From Streptomyces sp. DH41 (GTDB lineage: Bacteria; Actinomycetota; Actinomycetes; Streptomycetales; Streptomycetaceae): 64,000 nt of DNA. A program made the position numbers and the translations under genes. Below, piece after piece: positions 1-8,157 of this stretch. The DNA lies in NCBI RefSeq assembly GCF_029813785.1, contig NZ_JARVKY010000003.1, forward strand, positions 248,001-312,000, written 5' to 3'. Under the pieces are notes generated by a model. That model saw only the letters and a list, made by a program, of their open reading frames with translations, searched no databases and was not told the DNA's origin. The stretch's first letter is position 1. Each line of letters opens with the position of its first letter.

Positions 1-666
1 CGTCACCGCGGACAGCCAGGGCAGCGCCGGCAGCGCCCGCTCCACGTACCGTCCCGCCAGCAGCCGTACGGCCAGGCCCGCGAAGACCGGCAACAGCACC
101 GTCTTGAGGATGTCGGTGACCATGGACCCGGCGTCCACCGGGAGGTACTCGCCGGCCAGCAGCAGTGTCAGGGGCGGGGTGACCAGCGGGGCGACGAGGG
201 TCGAGACGGTCGCGACGGAAACCGACAGGGCCACGTCGCCCCGGGCCAGGTACGTCACCACGTTGGACGCCGTACCGCTGGGCGCGCAGCCGACGAGGAT
301 CACACCGGCGGCGAGCTGCGGCGGCAGGTCGAGCAGGTGGGCGACGGCCCAGCCGAGTCCCGGCATGATGACGTAGTGCGCGACCAGGCCGAGGGCCACC
401 GCCCAGGGACGCTTGGCGACCCCGCGGAAGTCCTCCGGGGTCATGGTGATGCCCATGCAGAACATCACGACACCCAGGAGGTACGGCACCGACTCGCTCC
501 ACCCGGTGAAACTCCCGGGGAGCAGCAGGCCGAGGGCGCCGGCCGCGAGGACGAGGAGCGGGAAGACGGTGACGGCGCGCCGCGCGGAGCGGTCGCCGGT
601 GGCGCCGGTGGCGTCGTCGCCGACGTTGTTGTCGTTGCCGAGGTGTTCGGGTCGTTCGGTTCGCAC
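1..666 (-). CDS. Bile acid:sodium symporter (BASS/SBF) family protein, C-terminus cut by window edge
   Basis: The reading frame runs from a GTG at 666 off the left edge, so the C-terminus is missing. After a short polar N-terminal stretch (residues about 1-30) there are successive hydrophobic segments. The part MFCMGITMTPEDF is typical of SBF-fold proteins, as is the later VGCAPSGTASNVVTYLARGD stretch with its conserved cap-G-glyceryl pattern and Asn/Asp after the helix break. Family members move organic anions or small acids with sodium across the membrane; the substrate cannot be told from this piece. The frame is closed upstream by a stop at 721-723. A TTG at 702 is an alternative start, and neither start has a strong ribosome binding site, so the start is uncertain. 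It is transcribed away from the neighbouring tRNA. Confidence 0.8.
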   Translation of the reverse strand, partial: MRTERPEHLGNDNNVGDDATGATGDRSARRAVTVFPLLVLAAGALGLLLPGSFTGWSESVPYLLGVVMFCMGITMTPEDFRGVAKRPWAVALGLVAHYVIMPGLGWAVAHLLDLPPQLAAGVILVGCAPSGTASNVVTYLARGDVALSVSVATVSTLVAPLVTPPLTLLLAGEYLPVDAGSMVTDILKTVLLPVFAGLAVRLLAGRYVERALPALPWLSAVT

Positions 667-870
667 CGTGCGAGGAAACGCCTGGTGCGCGGGGAGACGC
701 AAAGCCGTCTCGCGATGTGATCACCGGGACGGACCGGCGCTGTGGAGCACGCCTCCCGTACGTCGCCGGTCGTCGCGGGAGGAGAGGGCCGGCGGCTCCG
801 ACCCACTCCGCGGATGAGGTAAGGTCGACCTGCGCGATCACACGAGACGCACAAGACGTGGGACGCGCAC

Positions 871-944
<74 letters not shown>

Positions 945-963
945 CTTTACGAAGTCGCAGGTC

Positions 964-998
964 AGGGGTCATTTCGGAGGAGATCTGAAATGGCCCCT
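964..998 (+). terminator. Hairpin terminator after tRNA-Pro
   Basis: The arms at 964-975 and 987-998 pair over 12 bp with a single G-T pair, with an 11-nt loop. It lies 20 nt after the tRNA end. A related hairpin follows the tRNA-like copy at 2052-2085. Confidence 0.7.
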
Positions 999-1066
999 TG
1001 ATCATTCTTGGGGACCGCTTGGGGACGGACGCTTGCCACAAGCGTCAGTCGGAAGCGGACATCAAC

Positions 1067-1891
1067 TCACGGGCCCGCGAAGCACCCCAGGACGGTCACC
1101 TGGTCGAAGCGCCCCGCCTTCACGTCCTTCCTCGCGATCGTCCAGAAGACGTCACCGCCGATGTGGAGATCACCGAAGTCCAAGACGCCGCCGTACCATT
1201 GAGCGAGAAGCGCCCAGTCGTCGGGACGAGGCCCTGCCCATGGGCTAGCCCGCCTGCCCTCCGGCTTCCCCGCCCTCTGTGCCGCCATGGCGGCGGACGC
1301 GGTGATGGGGTCGTCCTCGCCGTAGGAGTCCCTGGAGTACCCGTCGATCTGCAGGTGAGTCTCGTCGCGACGGTGCCTGTCCTCGTACAGCACGTCTGCC
1401 CAGGCCTGGCGCAGATCCTTGGCGTGCGGGTGCTCGACGGGGTCGATGAGCACCTCGTTGTCCGGCAGGGAGAGGTCGTACCTCAGCCGTAGCTCCGCGC
1501 GGTCATAGCCGTCGTCCCCAGGGCGTTCTTCGAGGGGCGTACCGGCGGGGACGTACATCGCTCGGCCGGAGGCGTCGAGGTCATCGGGATGAAGCTGGGC
1601 GAAGAAGAGGAGCCGGCCGTCGGGGGGCAGTACGAGAGTCGTCGCGTCGTCGGGCAGCGCGGCGAGGTCCAGTATCGCGATCAGCTTCATCCCTGCCGGG
1701 AGTTGCGGAGCGTCGGCGGGGAGCAGGTTGGGCCCGCCGAAGTGGCCCACCACCGGCCCGTCCACGGTGGACGCCAGGGTGGCGCAGGGGCGGGCGGCCT
1801 CGAGCCACCTCTCCACCTCGGCGGACGGGACGCCGCCCGCGAGCGCCTTCTCGCGGAACCGGTTCATCATGTCGAGGATCTCGGGTTTCAT
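1067..1891 (-). CDS. DUF1963 (YwqG-like) protein
   Basis: A 274-aa protein with the DUF1963/YwqG pattern: FGGPNLLP near residue 52, a strand reading MKLIAILDLAALP, then RLLFFAQLHPDD and a late LAQWYGGVLDFGDLHIGGDVF-type segment. The family is widespread in bacteria, with no established biochemical role. No signal peptide or membrane segment is seen. It starts at ATG 1891 without an obvious ribosome binding site. The gene is the only one in the 1.05 kb between tRNA-Pro and the degenerate copy of its 3' half, and by eye its GC content is somewhat lower than that of the flanking genes, so it may have arrived by site-specific integration into the tRNA. No integrase remains. Confidence 0.75.
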   Translation of the reverse strand: MKPEILDMMNRFREKALAGGVPSAEVERWLEAARPCATLASTVDGPVVGHFGGPNLLPADAPQLPAGMKLIAILDLAALPDDATTLVLPPDGRLLFFAQLHPDDLDASGRAMYVPAGTPLEERPGDDGYDRAELRLRYDLSLPDNEVLIDPVEHPHAKDLRQAWADVLYEDRHRRDETHLQIDGYSRDSYGEDDPITASAAMAAQRAGKPEGRRASPWAGPRPDDWALLAQWYGGVLDFGDLHIGGDVFWTIARKDVKAGRFDQVTVLGCFAGP

Positions 1892-1992
1892 ACGGTGAAC
1901 TTAGTGGGGCGGGTACTGGTCCATGGGCCGGACCCATGACGTATAGCGGGCAACTGCCGGCTCTCGGAAAAGTGCCCGTGACCCCTGCTCCC

Positions 1993-2033
1993 GGGGGTCA
2001 AGGTGTCGCAGGTTCACCTCCTGTCGTCCCGAC
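1993..2033 (+). repeat. Degenerate copy of tRNA-Pro 3' half (att-like direct repeat)
   Basis: These 41 bases match 905-945 (the 3' half of tRNA-Pro) at 38 positions. The three mismatches fall in the variable loop/T arm region. No 5' tRNA half is present, so it is not a functional tRNA. The similarity continues into a terminator-like hairpin, giving a pair of imperfect direct repeats of about 100 bp (905-1002 and 1993-2090) around the DUF1963 gene. Confidence 0.8.
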
Positions 2034-2051
2034 TCGTGAGAGTCGAAGATC

Positions 2052-2085
2052 AGGGCCGGATGCGGAGACATCCGGAACCGGCCCT
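2052..2085 (+). terminator. Terminator-like hairpin after the tRNA-like repeat
   Basis: The outer arms AGGGCCGG (2052-2059) and CCGGCCCT (2078-2085) are complementary. An alternative inner hairpin is CCGGATG/CATCCGG. It corresponds in position to the terminator after the intact tRNA. Confidence 0.5.
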
Positions 2086-2189
2086 TGATCGTCCCTGCGG
2101 GCCTGGTGTGGCCGAGCGCGCAACGGCGACGGCGCCGGCTCCTTCGTGGGGAGACGGCGCCGGTCCGGCAGGAGGCGGGGCAGGCCGGG

Positions 2190-2840
2190 TCAGGCCTTGA
2201 GGTCCATCCCCGGGGCGTACGTGACCGGCCGGGCGTAGGACAGGATCCCGTTGAGCACGATGCGCAGGACCTCGCGCAGTTCGATGTGGAGCGGTACCCG
2301 CGGCTCCGGGCTCTGCGACCAGCGGTAGAGCAGGCCCAGGTAGGAGTCGCGCAGGATGTTGCCGACCCGCAGGGGGTCGATGTCGACGGCGATCTCCCCC
2401 CGTTCGCGGCCCGCCTCGATGATGGTGGCGAACACGCGCCCGGCGTAGGGTTCCTCGATCAGCGGGCGCCCCGCCTTCACCCAGGCCTGGAGCATGGCGG
2501 ACGTGACCTCCCGCTCCGTCTCGTTGAACTCGGCGAGTGCCAGCATGCAGCGCTCGAGGTGCACCGTGACGCCGTCCTCACGGGTGACCATGGACTCCTC
2601 AATGCACGCCTCCAGACGGCGCTGGCGCGCTTGTGCCCAGGCCGTGACCAGGTCTTCCTTCCGCTGGAAGTAGTTGAAGAAGGTCCCGCGCGCGACGTCC
2701 GCGCGCTCCGCGATCTGGTCGACGGTGGTGCGGTCGTAGCCCTGTTCGGCGAACAGGGTCAGTGCGGAGGTGTAGATACGATCCTTTATCCGCAGCTTGC
2801 TGCGTTCGCGACGCCCGAGGGGTGCCGGCTCAGCGCTCAT
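2190..2840 (-). CDS. TetR/AcrR-family transcriptional regulator
   Basis: A 216-aa protein with an N-terminal TetR DNA-binding domain (about residues 20-65). The helix-turn-helix reads TTVDQIAERADVARGTFFNYF, followed by a helical ligand/dimer domain containing the family's long C-terminal helices. ATG 2840 is chosen because GAGGAT precedes it; the frame stays open to 2927. It lies downstream of, and on the same strand as, the polyketide synthase, with 118 bp between them. A dyad TCTCAC-N6-GTGAGA just upstream of its start looks like its own operator, and the same CTCAC/GTGAG half-sites recur at 12848-12872 between the fabH and aldo/keto reductase genes. It is therefore a likely cluster regulator. 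It does not carry the HTH sequence typical of gamma-butyrolactone receptors. The ligand is unknown. Confidence 0.85.
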   Translation of the reverse strand: MSAEPAPLGRRERSKLRIKDRIYTSALTLFAEQGYDRTTVDQIAERADVARGTFFNYFQRKEDLVTAWAQARQRRLEACIEESMVTREDGVTVHLERCMLALAEFNETEREVTSAMLQAWVKAGRPLIEEPYAGRVFATIIEAGRERGEIAVDIDPLRVGNILRDSYLGLLYRWSQSPEPRVPLHIELREVLRIVLNGILSYARPVTYAPGMDLKA

Positions 2841-2852
2841 GTGATCCTCGCT

Positions 2853-2870
2853 TCTCACGCCTCTGTGAGA
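2853..2870. promoter_or_regulatory. Probable TetR autoregulatory operator
   Basis: A perfect inverted repeat TCTCAC-GCCTCT-GTGAGA lies 13 bp upstream of the TetR start codon. A -10-like TATAAA (minus strand, 2887-2892) lies just upstream, so bound protein would sit between promoter and start. Confidence 0.5.
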
Positions 2871-2958
2871 TCCCCCGGCCTCGAAATTTATACCACAGTA
2901 CATGAATGCATCGCAGGCCTGTTTCATGGCCCGCGGGCCGCCCCGGCTCCCCGCACGC

Positions 2959-5900
2959 TCAGCGGCCCGGGGCCCCGACGAGCGCCGCGCTCGCGGCGGT
3001 CTCGGCGGCCCCAGCCGTATCGGCGGTCTCGGCGTGGGAGTCGGCCAGTGACGCGGTGATCTCGCCGACCGGCTCGGGGCCGAGCAGGCGCTGCGCGGTG
3101 ACGTCCACGCCGAGCGAACGGTTCAGCCGCACCCTCAGCTCGGTGGCCAGCAGGGAGTCCAGCCCCAGACTGCGCAGCGGACGGCGCGGATCCAGCCGCG
3201 AGACCGAGATGCCGAGGACGGTCGCGGTGTGCCGCAGCACGTCGGCCTCCCGTACCGCCCGCTCCGGCGCCTGCGAGGGTGCCGGAGCCGTCGTGCCGGT
3301 CTGGCCGTGCCGGGCGCGGAGCGGACGGGCCGGCTCGTGCGGTCGTACGCCCCGGTACGGCCGCACGGTGCCGGTGGCCGCGGGTCGGGGCGAGGCGGCG
3401 TGCGCGGTGACGCCCGGGACGGCACCGCCGGTCCCGGACGAGGTCGCCACCGTGCCGTACGACGGAAGAGGGCGGAGTCCGGTGCCGAGGAACTCCGCTA
3501 TCAGGTGCCCGTCCGGCGCGACCAGCCGGACGTCGCAGCGGGCCTCACCGGCTTCTGGGCCGGGGACCCAGCGGGCCAGGGACCAGTGGTCCGTGGCCAG
3601 GGCGCCGGGATCGGCGACGTGCACCCGGCCGAACGACACCGGCAGGAAGGCGCCGGGCGGACCGCCGGCCGCCGGCCGGGGCCAGGTGGCCGCCATCGTC
3701 ACCAGCGCCGCCTCCAGGGCCGCGGCGGGGGCGGTGCCGGACGCACCCCGCATCCGGGCGACGCACTCGCCGTCACCGAGCCACGCCTGGGCGGCCGTGC
3801 GGAGCGGATCGTCGACCTCCAGGCCGCGCGCCCGGGTACGGCGGTAGAACTCGTCGGCCGGTACGTACTCCCCGCACCGGGTCAGCGCGTCGTCGAGGAG
3901 CCCGGACCCAGGGCGCCGGTCCCGCTCCGGTTCACCGTCCGGCGCGGTCCGCGCGGTCCGCAGCCGTCCGCTCAGCAGGACGTCGCCCTCCCTGGCCCCG
4001 TCGTCCCCGTCGTCCCCGCCGTCGGTCAGCCCGGCGGTGACGGTGAAGGCGAACGCGTCCTGGCCGGGCAGGGCGGTCAGGTCGACGCGCACGGTGGCGT
4101 CCCCCGCCCGCCCGAGCTCCAGGGGCCGGCTGCCGAACTCGATGTCGCTCAGTACCTCGCCCCGGCCGCCGGTGACATCCAGGGCGGCCCGGCGCACCGC
4201 CTCCAGATACACCACGGGGGGCACCGCGGCCGGGCCCCGGCCGCGTACGCCACCGCCCAGGGCGGGCAGCCCCAGGTCGCGCAGCGCGAACTCCTGGCTG
4301 TGGCGGTCCGCCGGCGCGGTGGCCGCCTCACGGCGGAACTCTTCCAGGTCCCAGGCGTACGTCGGCAGCGGCACGAAGGGCTCCGGGCCCTGGTCGCCGG
4401 TCCGGAAGCAGCGGTCCCAGTCGACCCGGCCTCCGCAGGCGAAGATCCGGCCCAGCGCGCGCAGCAGGTTCTCCGGCTCGGGCTGCCGTCGCTTGAGCGT
4501 CACCACGGCGGACGGCGCCTCGCCCCGTTCCTCCAGGGTGGCGGCCACGGCCTGGGTGAGCAGGGGATGGGGGCTGATCTCGACGAAGACGGTCTCCTCC
4601 GCCTCGGCGGCCCCGCGCACGGCGTCCATGAAACGGACCGGTTCGCGCAGGTTGTCCGCCCAGTAGGCGGCGTCCAGCTCGGCGCCGTCGACGGGTGCGC
4701 ACCGGACGGTGGACAGCATGTCCACCTCGCCGTGGCGCGGGGTGATGCCGGCGAGGGCGGTGAGCAGGTCCTCCCGCAGCTCGTCCATCACCGGAGAGTG
4801 GGACGCCACGTCGACCTTCACCAGGCGGCAGAAGACACCGTCCTCCTCCAGCCGGGCGGCGATGCTCCGCAACGCCTCGGTGTCGCCGGCGAGCACGGTG
4901 GAGCGGGGCGCGTTGCGCGCGGCGACGCAGACGGCACCGGCGTGGGAGGCCGCGGCGGCGGCAGCGGCGGCCGCGTCCGGGCCGAGTTCGACGACGAGCA
5001 TCGCCCCGCGGCCGGCCAGCCGGGTCATCAGGCGGCTGCGCCGGCAGATCACCGCCGCCGCGTCCCGCACCGAGAGCGCGCCCGCCGTACGGGCGGCGGC
5101 CACCTCGCCCATGCTGTGCCCGAGGCACAGGCCGGGCTCGGCACCCCTGGCGCGCAGCGCCGCGGCCAGGGAGACCTGGACGGCCCACAGCAGCGGCTGC
5201 GCCACGGCCACCTCCTCCCACGGCTCCGCCTCCCGCGCGGCGTCTTCGCCGGTCAGGGTCTCGATCACCGACCAGCCCAGTTCGGCGCGGACGGCGGCGT
5301 CGCACTCCGTCATGGCGCGACGGAAGTCCGCGTCGTGTTCGAGCAGCCGGCGGCCCATGCCGCGCCACTGCGCGCCCTGGCCGGGGAACACGAAGGCGAT
5401 CCGGCGGCCTCCGTGGAAGGGGGCCTCGCCGAGACCGCCGTCCGCGGTCTCCTCGCCGCGGGCCAGGGCGCGCAGCGCGCCGGCCATCGCGTCGTGGGTG
5501 GTGGCGACGGCCCACAGGCGGTGGGGATGGCTGTCGCGCCGGGTCGCGGCGGCCCGGCAGAGTACGGAGAGCCGGTGGGCCCGCCCCCGTCCGCCCCGTT
5601 CCAGATGGGCGGCGTACCGCTGAGCCAGGCGGCGCAGGGAGGCGGCGGAGCGTGCGCTGAGCACCAGCAACTCCGGTGCTTCAGCGACCTGTTCGCCCTC
5701 CGGATGATCCGCGGAGGGCGTCGGTGCGGACACCGCTTGCGGGTGACTTCCGACGATGACCTGGGCGTTGGTGCCCGACAGGCCGAAGGAGGAGACACCG
5801 AGGACGGCGGCCGGGCCGGCCGGCTCCAGTGGGGTGTTGCGGGTGACGGCTTCCAGCCGTACGTCCGGCTCGGTGAGCACCGGATGGGGGGAACGCTGGT

Positions 5901-7029
5901 GCAGGGAGGCCGGGATCAGGCCGTGCCGGGCGATCAGCACGGTCTTGATCAGGCCCGCGATGCCGGCGGCGGCCTCGGCGTGGCCGATGTTGGTCTTCAC
6001 CGAGCCGACGCGCAGCGCGCGGTCGGCCGTCGGGTCCTCGCGCAGCACGTCGGCCAGAGTGCGCAGTTCCACCTCGTCGCCGACCCGGGTGCCGGTGCCG
6101 TGGGCCTCCAGGTAGTCGACCTGGCCGGGGGTGATGCCGGCGCTGCGGCAGGCCGCGCGGATCATGTGGGTCTGGCCCGCCACGGCGGGCTGGAGCAGCA
6201 GTCCGCTGCCGGCGCCGTCGTTGGTGACCGAACTGCCGCGCAGCACGGCCAGCACCGGGTCGCCGTCCCGCAGGGCGTCGTCCAGCCGCTTGAGCAGCAC
6301 GGCGCCGACGCCCTCGCTGCGGACGAACCCGTCACCGGAGGCGTCGGCGAACTTGCAGCGGCCGTCGGGGGCGAGCATGCCGCCCTGGGAGTAGGTGACG
6401 GCGTCGGCGGGCGACAGGATCGCGTTCACCCCGGCGGCGACGGCCAGATCGCTCTCGCCCGAGAGCAGGCTCTGCCGGGCCAGATGCACCGCCACCAGCG
6501 ACGACGAGCAGGCGGTGTCCACCACCAGGCTGGGGCCGCGCAGGTCCAGGGCGAACGACACCCGTCCCGCGGTGACCGCGCGCAGCCGGGCGCCCGCCAT
6601 GCCGTGCACGTCCATGGGCCGGTCGCCGGCCTGGTCGCCGTAGTCGGCGGTCGCCTGCCCCACGAACACCCCGGTGGCGGTGCCGGCCAGGGACGACGGC
6701 CGTACGCCCGCCTCTTCGAGCGCTTCCCACACGACGTGCAGCAGGAGCCGCTGTTGCGGGTCCATGGCGAGCGCCTCGCGGGGGGCGATGCCGAAGAACG
6801 CGGCGTCGAAGCCGTACAGGTCGTCGAGGAATCCGCCGTGCCGGGAGACCGTGCGGCCCGGTACGCCGGGCTGGGGCGCGTAGTGCGCTCCGATGTCGAA
6901 CCGGTCCCCGGGGACGGGCCCGACGGCGTCGGTGTTGTCCACCAGGAGCCGCCAGAACTCCTCCACCCCGTTCGCTCCCGGGAACCGGCATCCCGTCCCG
7001 ATGACCGCCACCTGTGCTGCACCGCTCAT
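2959..7029 (-). CDS. Iterative-type type I polyketide synthase, KS-AT-DH(degenerate)-ACP
   Basis: A 1356-aa single-module synthase. The ketosynthase (about 5-425) has active Cys174 in DTACSSS and both histidines, His310 (EAHGTGT) and His350 (NIGH). The acyltransferase (about 540-880) has Ser639 in GHSMG and a VASH motif at 741-744, a variant usually linked to methylmalonyl rather than malonyl (HAFH) selection. Residues about 905-1210 have the length and spacing of a double-hotdog dehydratase, but the catalytic His position of HxxxGxxxxP reads Gly and the second-half Asp is Glu, so it is probably inactive. The ACP at the end carries Ser1292 in GLDSLL. There is no ketoreductase or thioesterase. 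The length and order resemble bacterial orsellinate-type synthases. A RBS-like AAGGGGGG lies 10 nt before ATG 7029. Its product is unknown; the context suggests an acyl chain for the AfsA-family enzyme. Confidence 0.9.
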   Translation of the reverse strand: MSGAAQVAVIGTGCRFPGANGVEEFWRLLVDNTDAVGPVPGDRFDIGAHYAPQPGVPGRTVSRHGGFLDDLYGFDAAFFGIAPREALAMDPQQRLLLHVVWEALEEAGVRPSSLAGTATGVFVGQATADYGDQAGDRPMDVHGMAGARLRAVTAGRVSFALDLRGPSLVVDTACSSSLVAVHLARQSLLSGESDLAVAAGVNAILSPADAVTYSQGGMLAPDGRCKFADASGDGFVRSEGVGAVLLKRLDDALRDGDPVLAVLRGSSVTNDGAGSGLLLQPAVAGQTHMIRAACRSAGITPGQVDYLEAHGTGTRVGDEVELRTLADVLREDPTADRALRVGSVKTNIGHAEAAAGIAGLIKTVLIARHGLIPASLHQRSPHPVLTEPDVRLEAVTRNTPLEPAGPAAVLGVSSFGLSGTNAQVIVGSHPQAVSAPTPSADHPEGEQVAEAPELLVLSARSAASLRRLAQRYAAHLERGGRGRAHRLSVLCRAAATRRDSHPHRLWAVATTHDAMAGALRALARGEETADGGLGEAPFHGGRRIAFVFPGQGAQWRGMGRRLLEHDADFRRAMTECDAAVRAELGWSVIETLTGEDAAREAEPWEEVAVAQPLLWAVQVSLAAALRARGAEPGLCLGHSMGEVAAARTAGALSVRDAAAVICRRSRLMTRLAGRGAMLVVELGPDAAAAAAAAASHAGAVCVAARNAPRSTVLAGDTEALRSIAARLEEDGVFCRLVKVDVASHSPVMDELREDLLTALAGITPRHGEVDMLSTVRCAPVDGAELDAAYWADNLREPVRFMDAVRGAAEAEETVFVEISPHPLLTQAVAATLEERGEAPSAVVTLKRRQPEPENLLRALGRIFACGGRVDWDRCFRTGDQGPEPFVPLPTYAWDLEEFRREAATAPADRHSQEFALRDLGLPALGGGVRGRGPAAVPPVVYLEAVRRAALDVTGGRGEVLSDIEFGSRPLELGRAGDATVRVDLTALPGQDAFAFTVTAGLTDGGDDGDDGAREGDVLLSGRLRTARTAPDGEPERDRRPGSGLLDDALTRCGEYVPADEFYRRTRARGLEVDDPLRTAAQAWLGDGECVARMRGASGTAPAAALEAALVTMAATWPRPAAGGPPGAFLPVSFGRVHVADPGALATDHWSLARWVPGPEAGEARCDVRLVAPDGHLIAEFLGTGLRPLPSYGTVATSSGTGGAVPGVTAHAASPRPAATGTVRPYRGVRPHEPARPLRARHGQTGTTAPAPSQAPERAVREADVLRHTATVLGISVSRLDPRRPLRSLGLDSLLATELRVRLNRSLGVDVTAQRLLGPEPVGEITASLADSHAETADTAGAAETAASAALVGAPGR

Positions 7030-7048
7030 GCGGATAGCCCCCCTTGTT

Positions 7049-7088
7049 TGTTGTTGTCACGGCGTCGTTGTTGTTGTCACGGCGTCCA
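7049..7088. repeat. Two 20-bp direct repeats in the PKS leader
   Basis: The unit TGTTGTTGTCACGGCGTC plus GT occurs at 7049-7068 and again at 7069-7088 with the last bases changed. It sits 20 bp upstream of the PKS start, on the side facing the SARP gene. Direct repeats at about two helical turns are the kind of site SARP proteins bind, but one turn pair alone does not prove it. The rest of the 309-bp divergent region (7030-7338) holds no gene. Confidence 0.45.
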
Positions 7089-7263
7089 AAGATATACCGG
7101 AGACTAACAATGACCCTCACCCCCCGATGTCGAGAAGAAGTCGGCACGGCCACGGATGTGTGACCGCATGGGTAGAGGGTGGACAATCCGGCCATTTTCG
7201 GAGCGGTGTGGCTCGCTGTGGGCATGTCGTGCCTCAAAGTTCACGCTAGTGTTGCGACAAAGG

Positions 7264-7323
7264 TGGTCTCTAGTACAGGAATGAACTGGTACACATGAAT
7301 GGCTGTGACGTCCGGTCACCGGT
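7264..7323 (+). promoter_or_regulatory. SARP promoter region with dyads
   Basis: The stretch just upstream of the SARP gene has an imperfect inverted repeat, GTACAG near 7273 facing CTGGTAC near 7287, and a perfect 10-bp palindrome TCACCGGTGA ending near 7323, directly before the ribosome binding site. Both could be regulator sites. No clear -35/-10 pair can be assigned. Confidence 0.3.
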
Positions 7324-7338
7324 GAAGGAGGAATGACC

Positions 7339-8157
7339 ATGATCGCCAGAGTGCTCGGACCGCTCCGGGTGACGGTGAACGGCACCTCGGTGGTCCCGAC
7401 CGCGGTGAAGGCCAAGAAGCTGATGGCGATGCTCGTCCTCAACAGCGGGCGGGTCGTGCAGCGCGCCACCATCGAGCGCGAGCTGTGGGACCTCGACGCG
7501 CCGCGGAGCGCCTCCACCGGGATCCAGAACTGCGTCATGTGGATCCGCAAGGGCATCGGATGCGCCCAGCAGGGCGACGCGGGCCGGGTCGCCAGACAGA
7601 CCCTGATCACCGAGCCCACCGGCTACCGGCTGGAGGTGCCGGGCGAGCAGTTCGACGTGGTCTGCCACCAGCGGCTCGTCGCCGAGGCCGGTGCCGCGGA
7701 GGCGCGCGGGGACCTGACCGAGGCCTCCGCCCTGCTGAACGCCGCGCTGAACCTGTGGCGCGACGCCCCGCTCGCCGACGTACCGGCGGGCCCGGTGCTG
7801 CGGGCCCATGTGCGGCGCCTGGAGGAGGACCGCAAGGCGGTGCTGGCCCAGCGCCTCGGTCTGGACCTGCGGCTGCACCGGTACGCCGAGGTCGTCGGCG
7901 AACTCCACGCGCTGGTCGCCCTCGATCCCTACGACGAGGTGCTGCACGAGTACTTGATGCTCGCGCTGTACCTCTCGGGCCGCCGCAACGACGCGCTGAC
8001 GGCCTATCAGCAGGCCCGTGTCGCGCTCGCCGACGGCGTGGGCCTGGAGCCCTCGCACCGGCTGCGGGGCCTGCAGAAGCGGATCCTGGCCAGCGACGAG
8101 GCCCCGGCCGCCCGGCCGGGGTGGGCCAGCCTCGTCCCGGAGCCGGTCAGAGCGTGA
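7339..8157 (+). CDS. SARP-family pathway activator (AfsR/SARP, winged helix plus BTAD)
   Basis: A 272-aa protein with the SARP layout: an OmpR-type winged helix at about residues 1-95 (starts IARVLGPLRVTVNG, with the recognition region around the RSASTGIQNCVMWIRKGIG segment) and a bacterial transcriptional activation domain with helical repeats at about 100-250, ending EPSHRLRGLQKRIL. Such proteins bind direct repeats near the -35 element and switch on antibiotic or signal clusters. ATG 7339 is chosen because AAGGAGG at 7325-7331 is the right distance from it and too close to the ATG at 7333. It diverges from the polyketide synthase and converges on the thioesterase, overlapping its 3' end by 11 bases. 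It is the likely cluster-specific activator. Confidence 0.9.
   Translation: MIARVLGPLRVTVNGTSVVPTAVKAKKLMAMLVLNSGRVVQRATIERELWDLDAPRSASTGIQNCVMWIRKGIGCAQQGDAGRVARQTLITEPTGYRLEVPGEQFDVVCHQRLVAEAGAAEARGDLTEASALLNAALNLWRDAPLADVPAGPVLRAHVRRLEEDRKAVLAQRLGLDLRLHRYAEVVGELHALVALDPYDEVLHEYLMLALYLSGRRNDALTAYQQARVALADGVGLEPSHRLRGLQKRILASDEAPAARPGWASLVPEPVRA

Noticed and set aside
1993..2033. A second tRNA-Pro
   Set aside because: There is no 5' half and the mismatches fall in the T arm/variable region, so it cannot fold; it is treated as an att-like repeat.
3229..7107. A 1292-codon open frame on the plus strand
   Set aside because: It is antisense to the polyketide synthase, whose minus-strand frame has all KS, AT and ACP motifs. 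The plus-strand product is Gly/Arg/Gln-rich with no domain, a usual effect of high GC.
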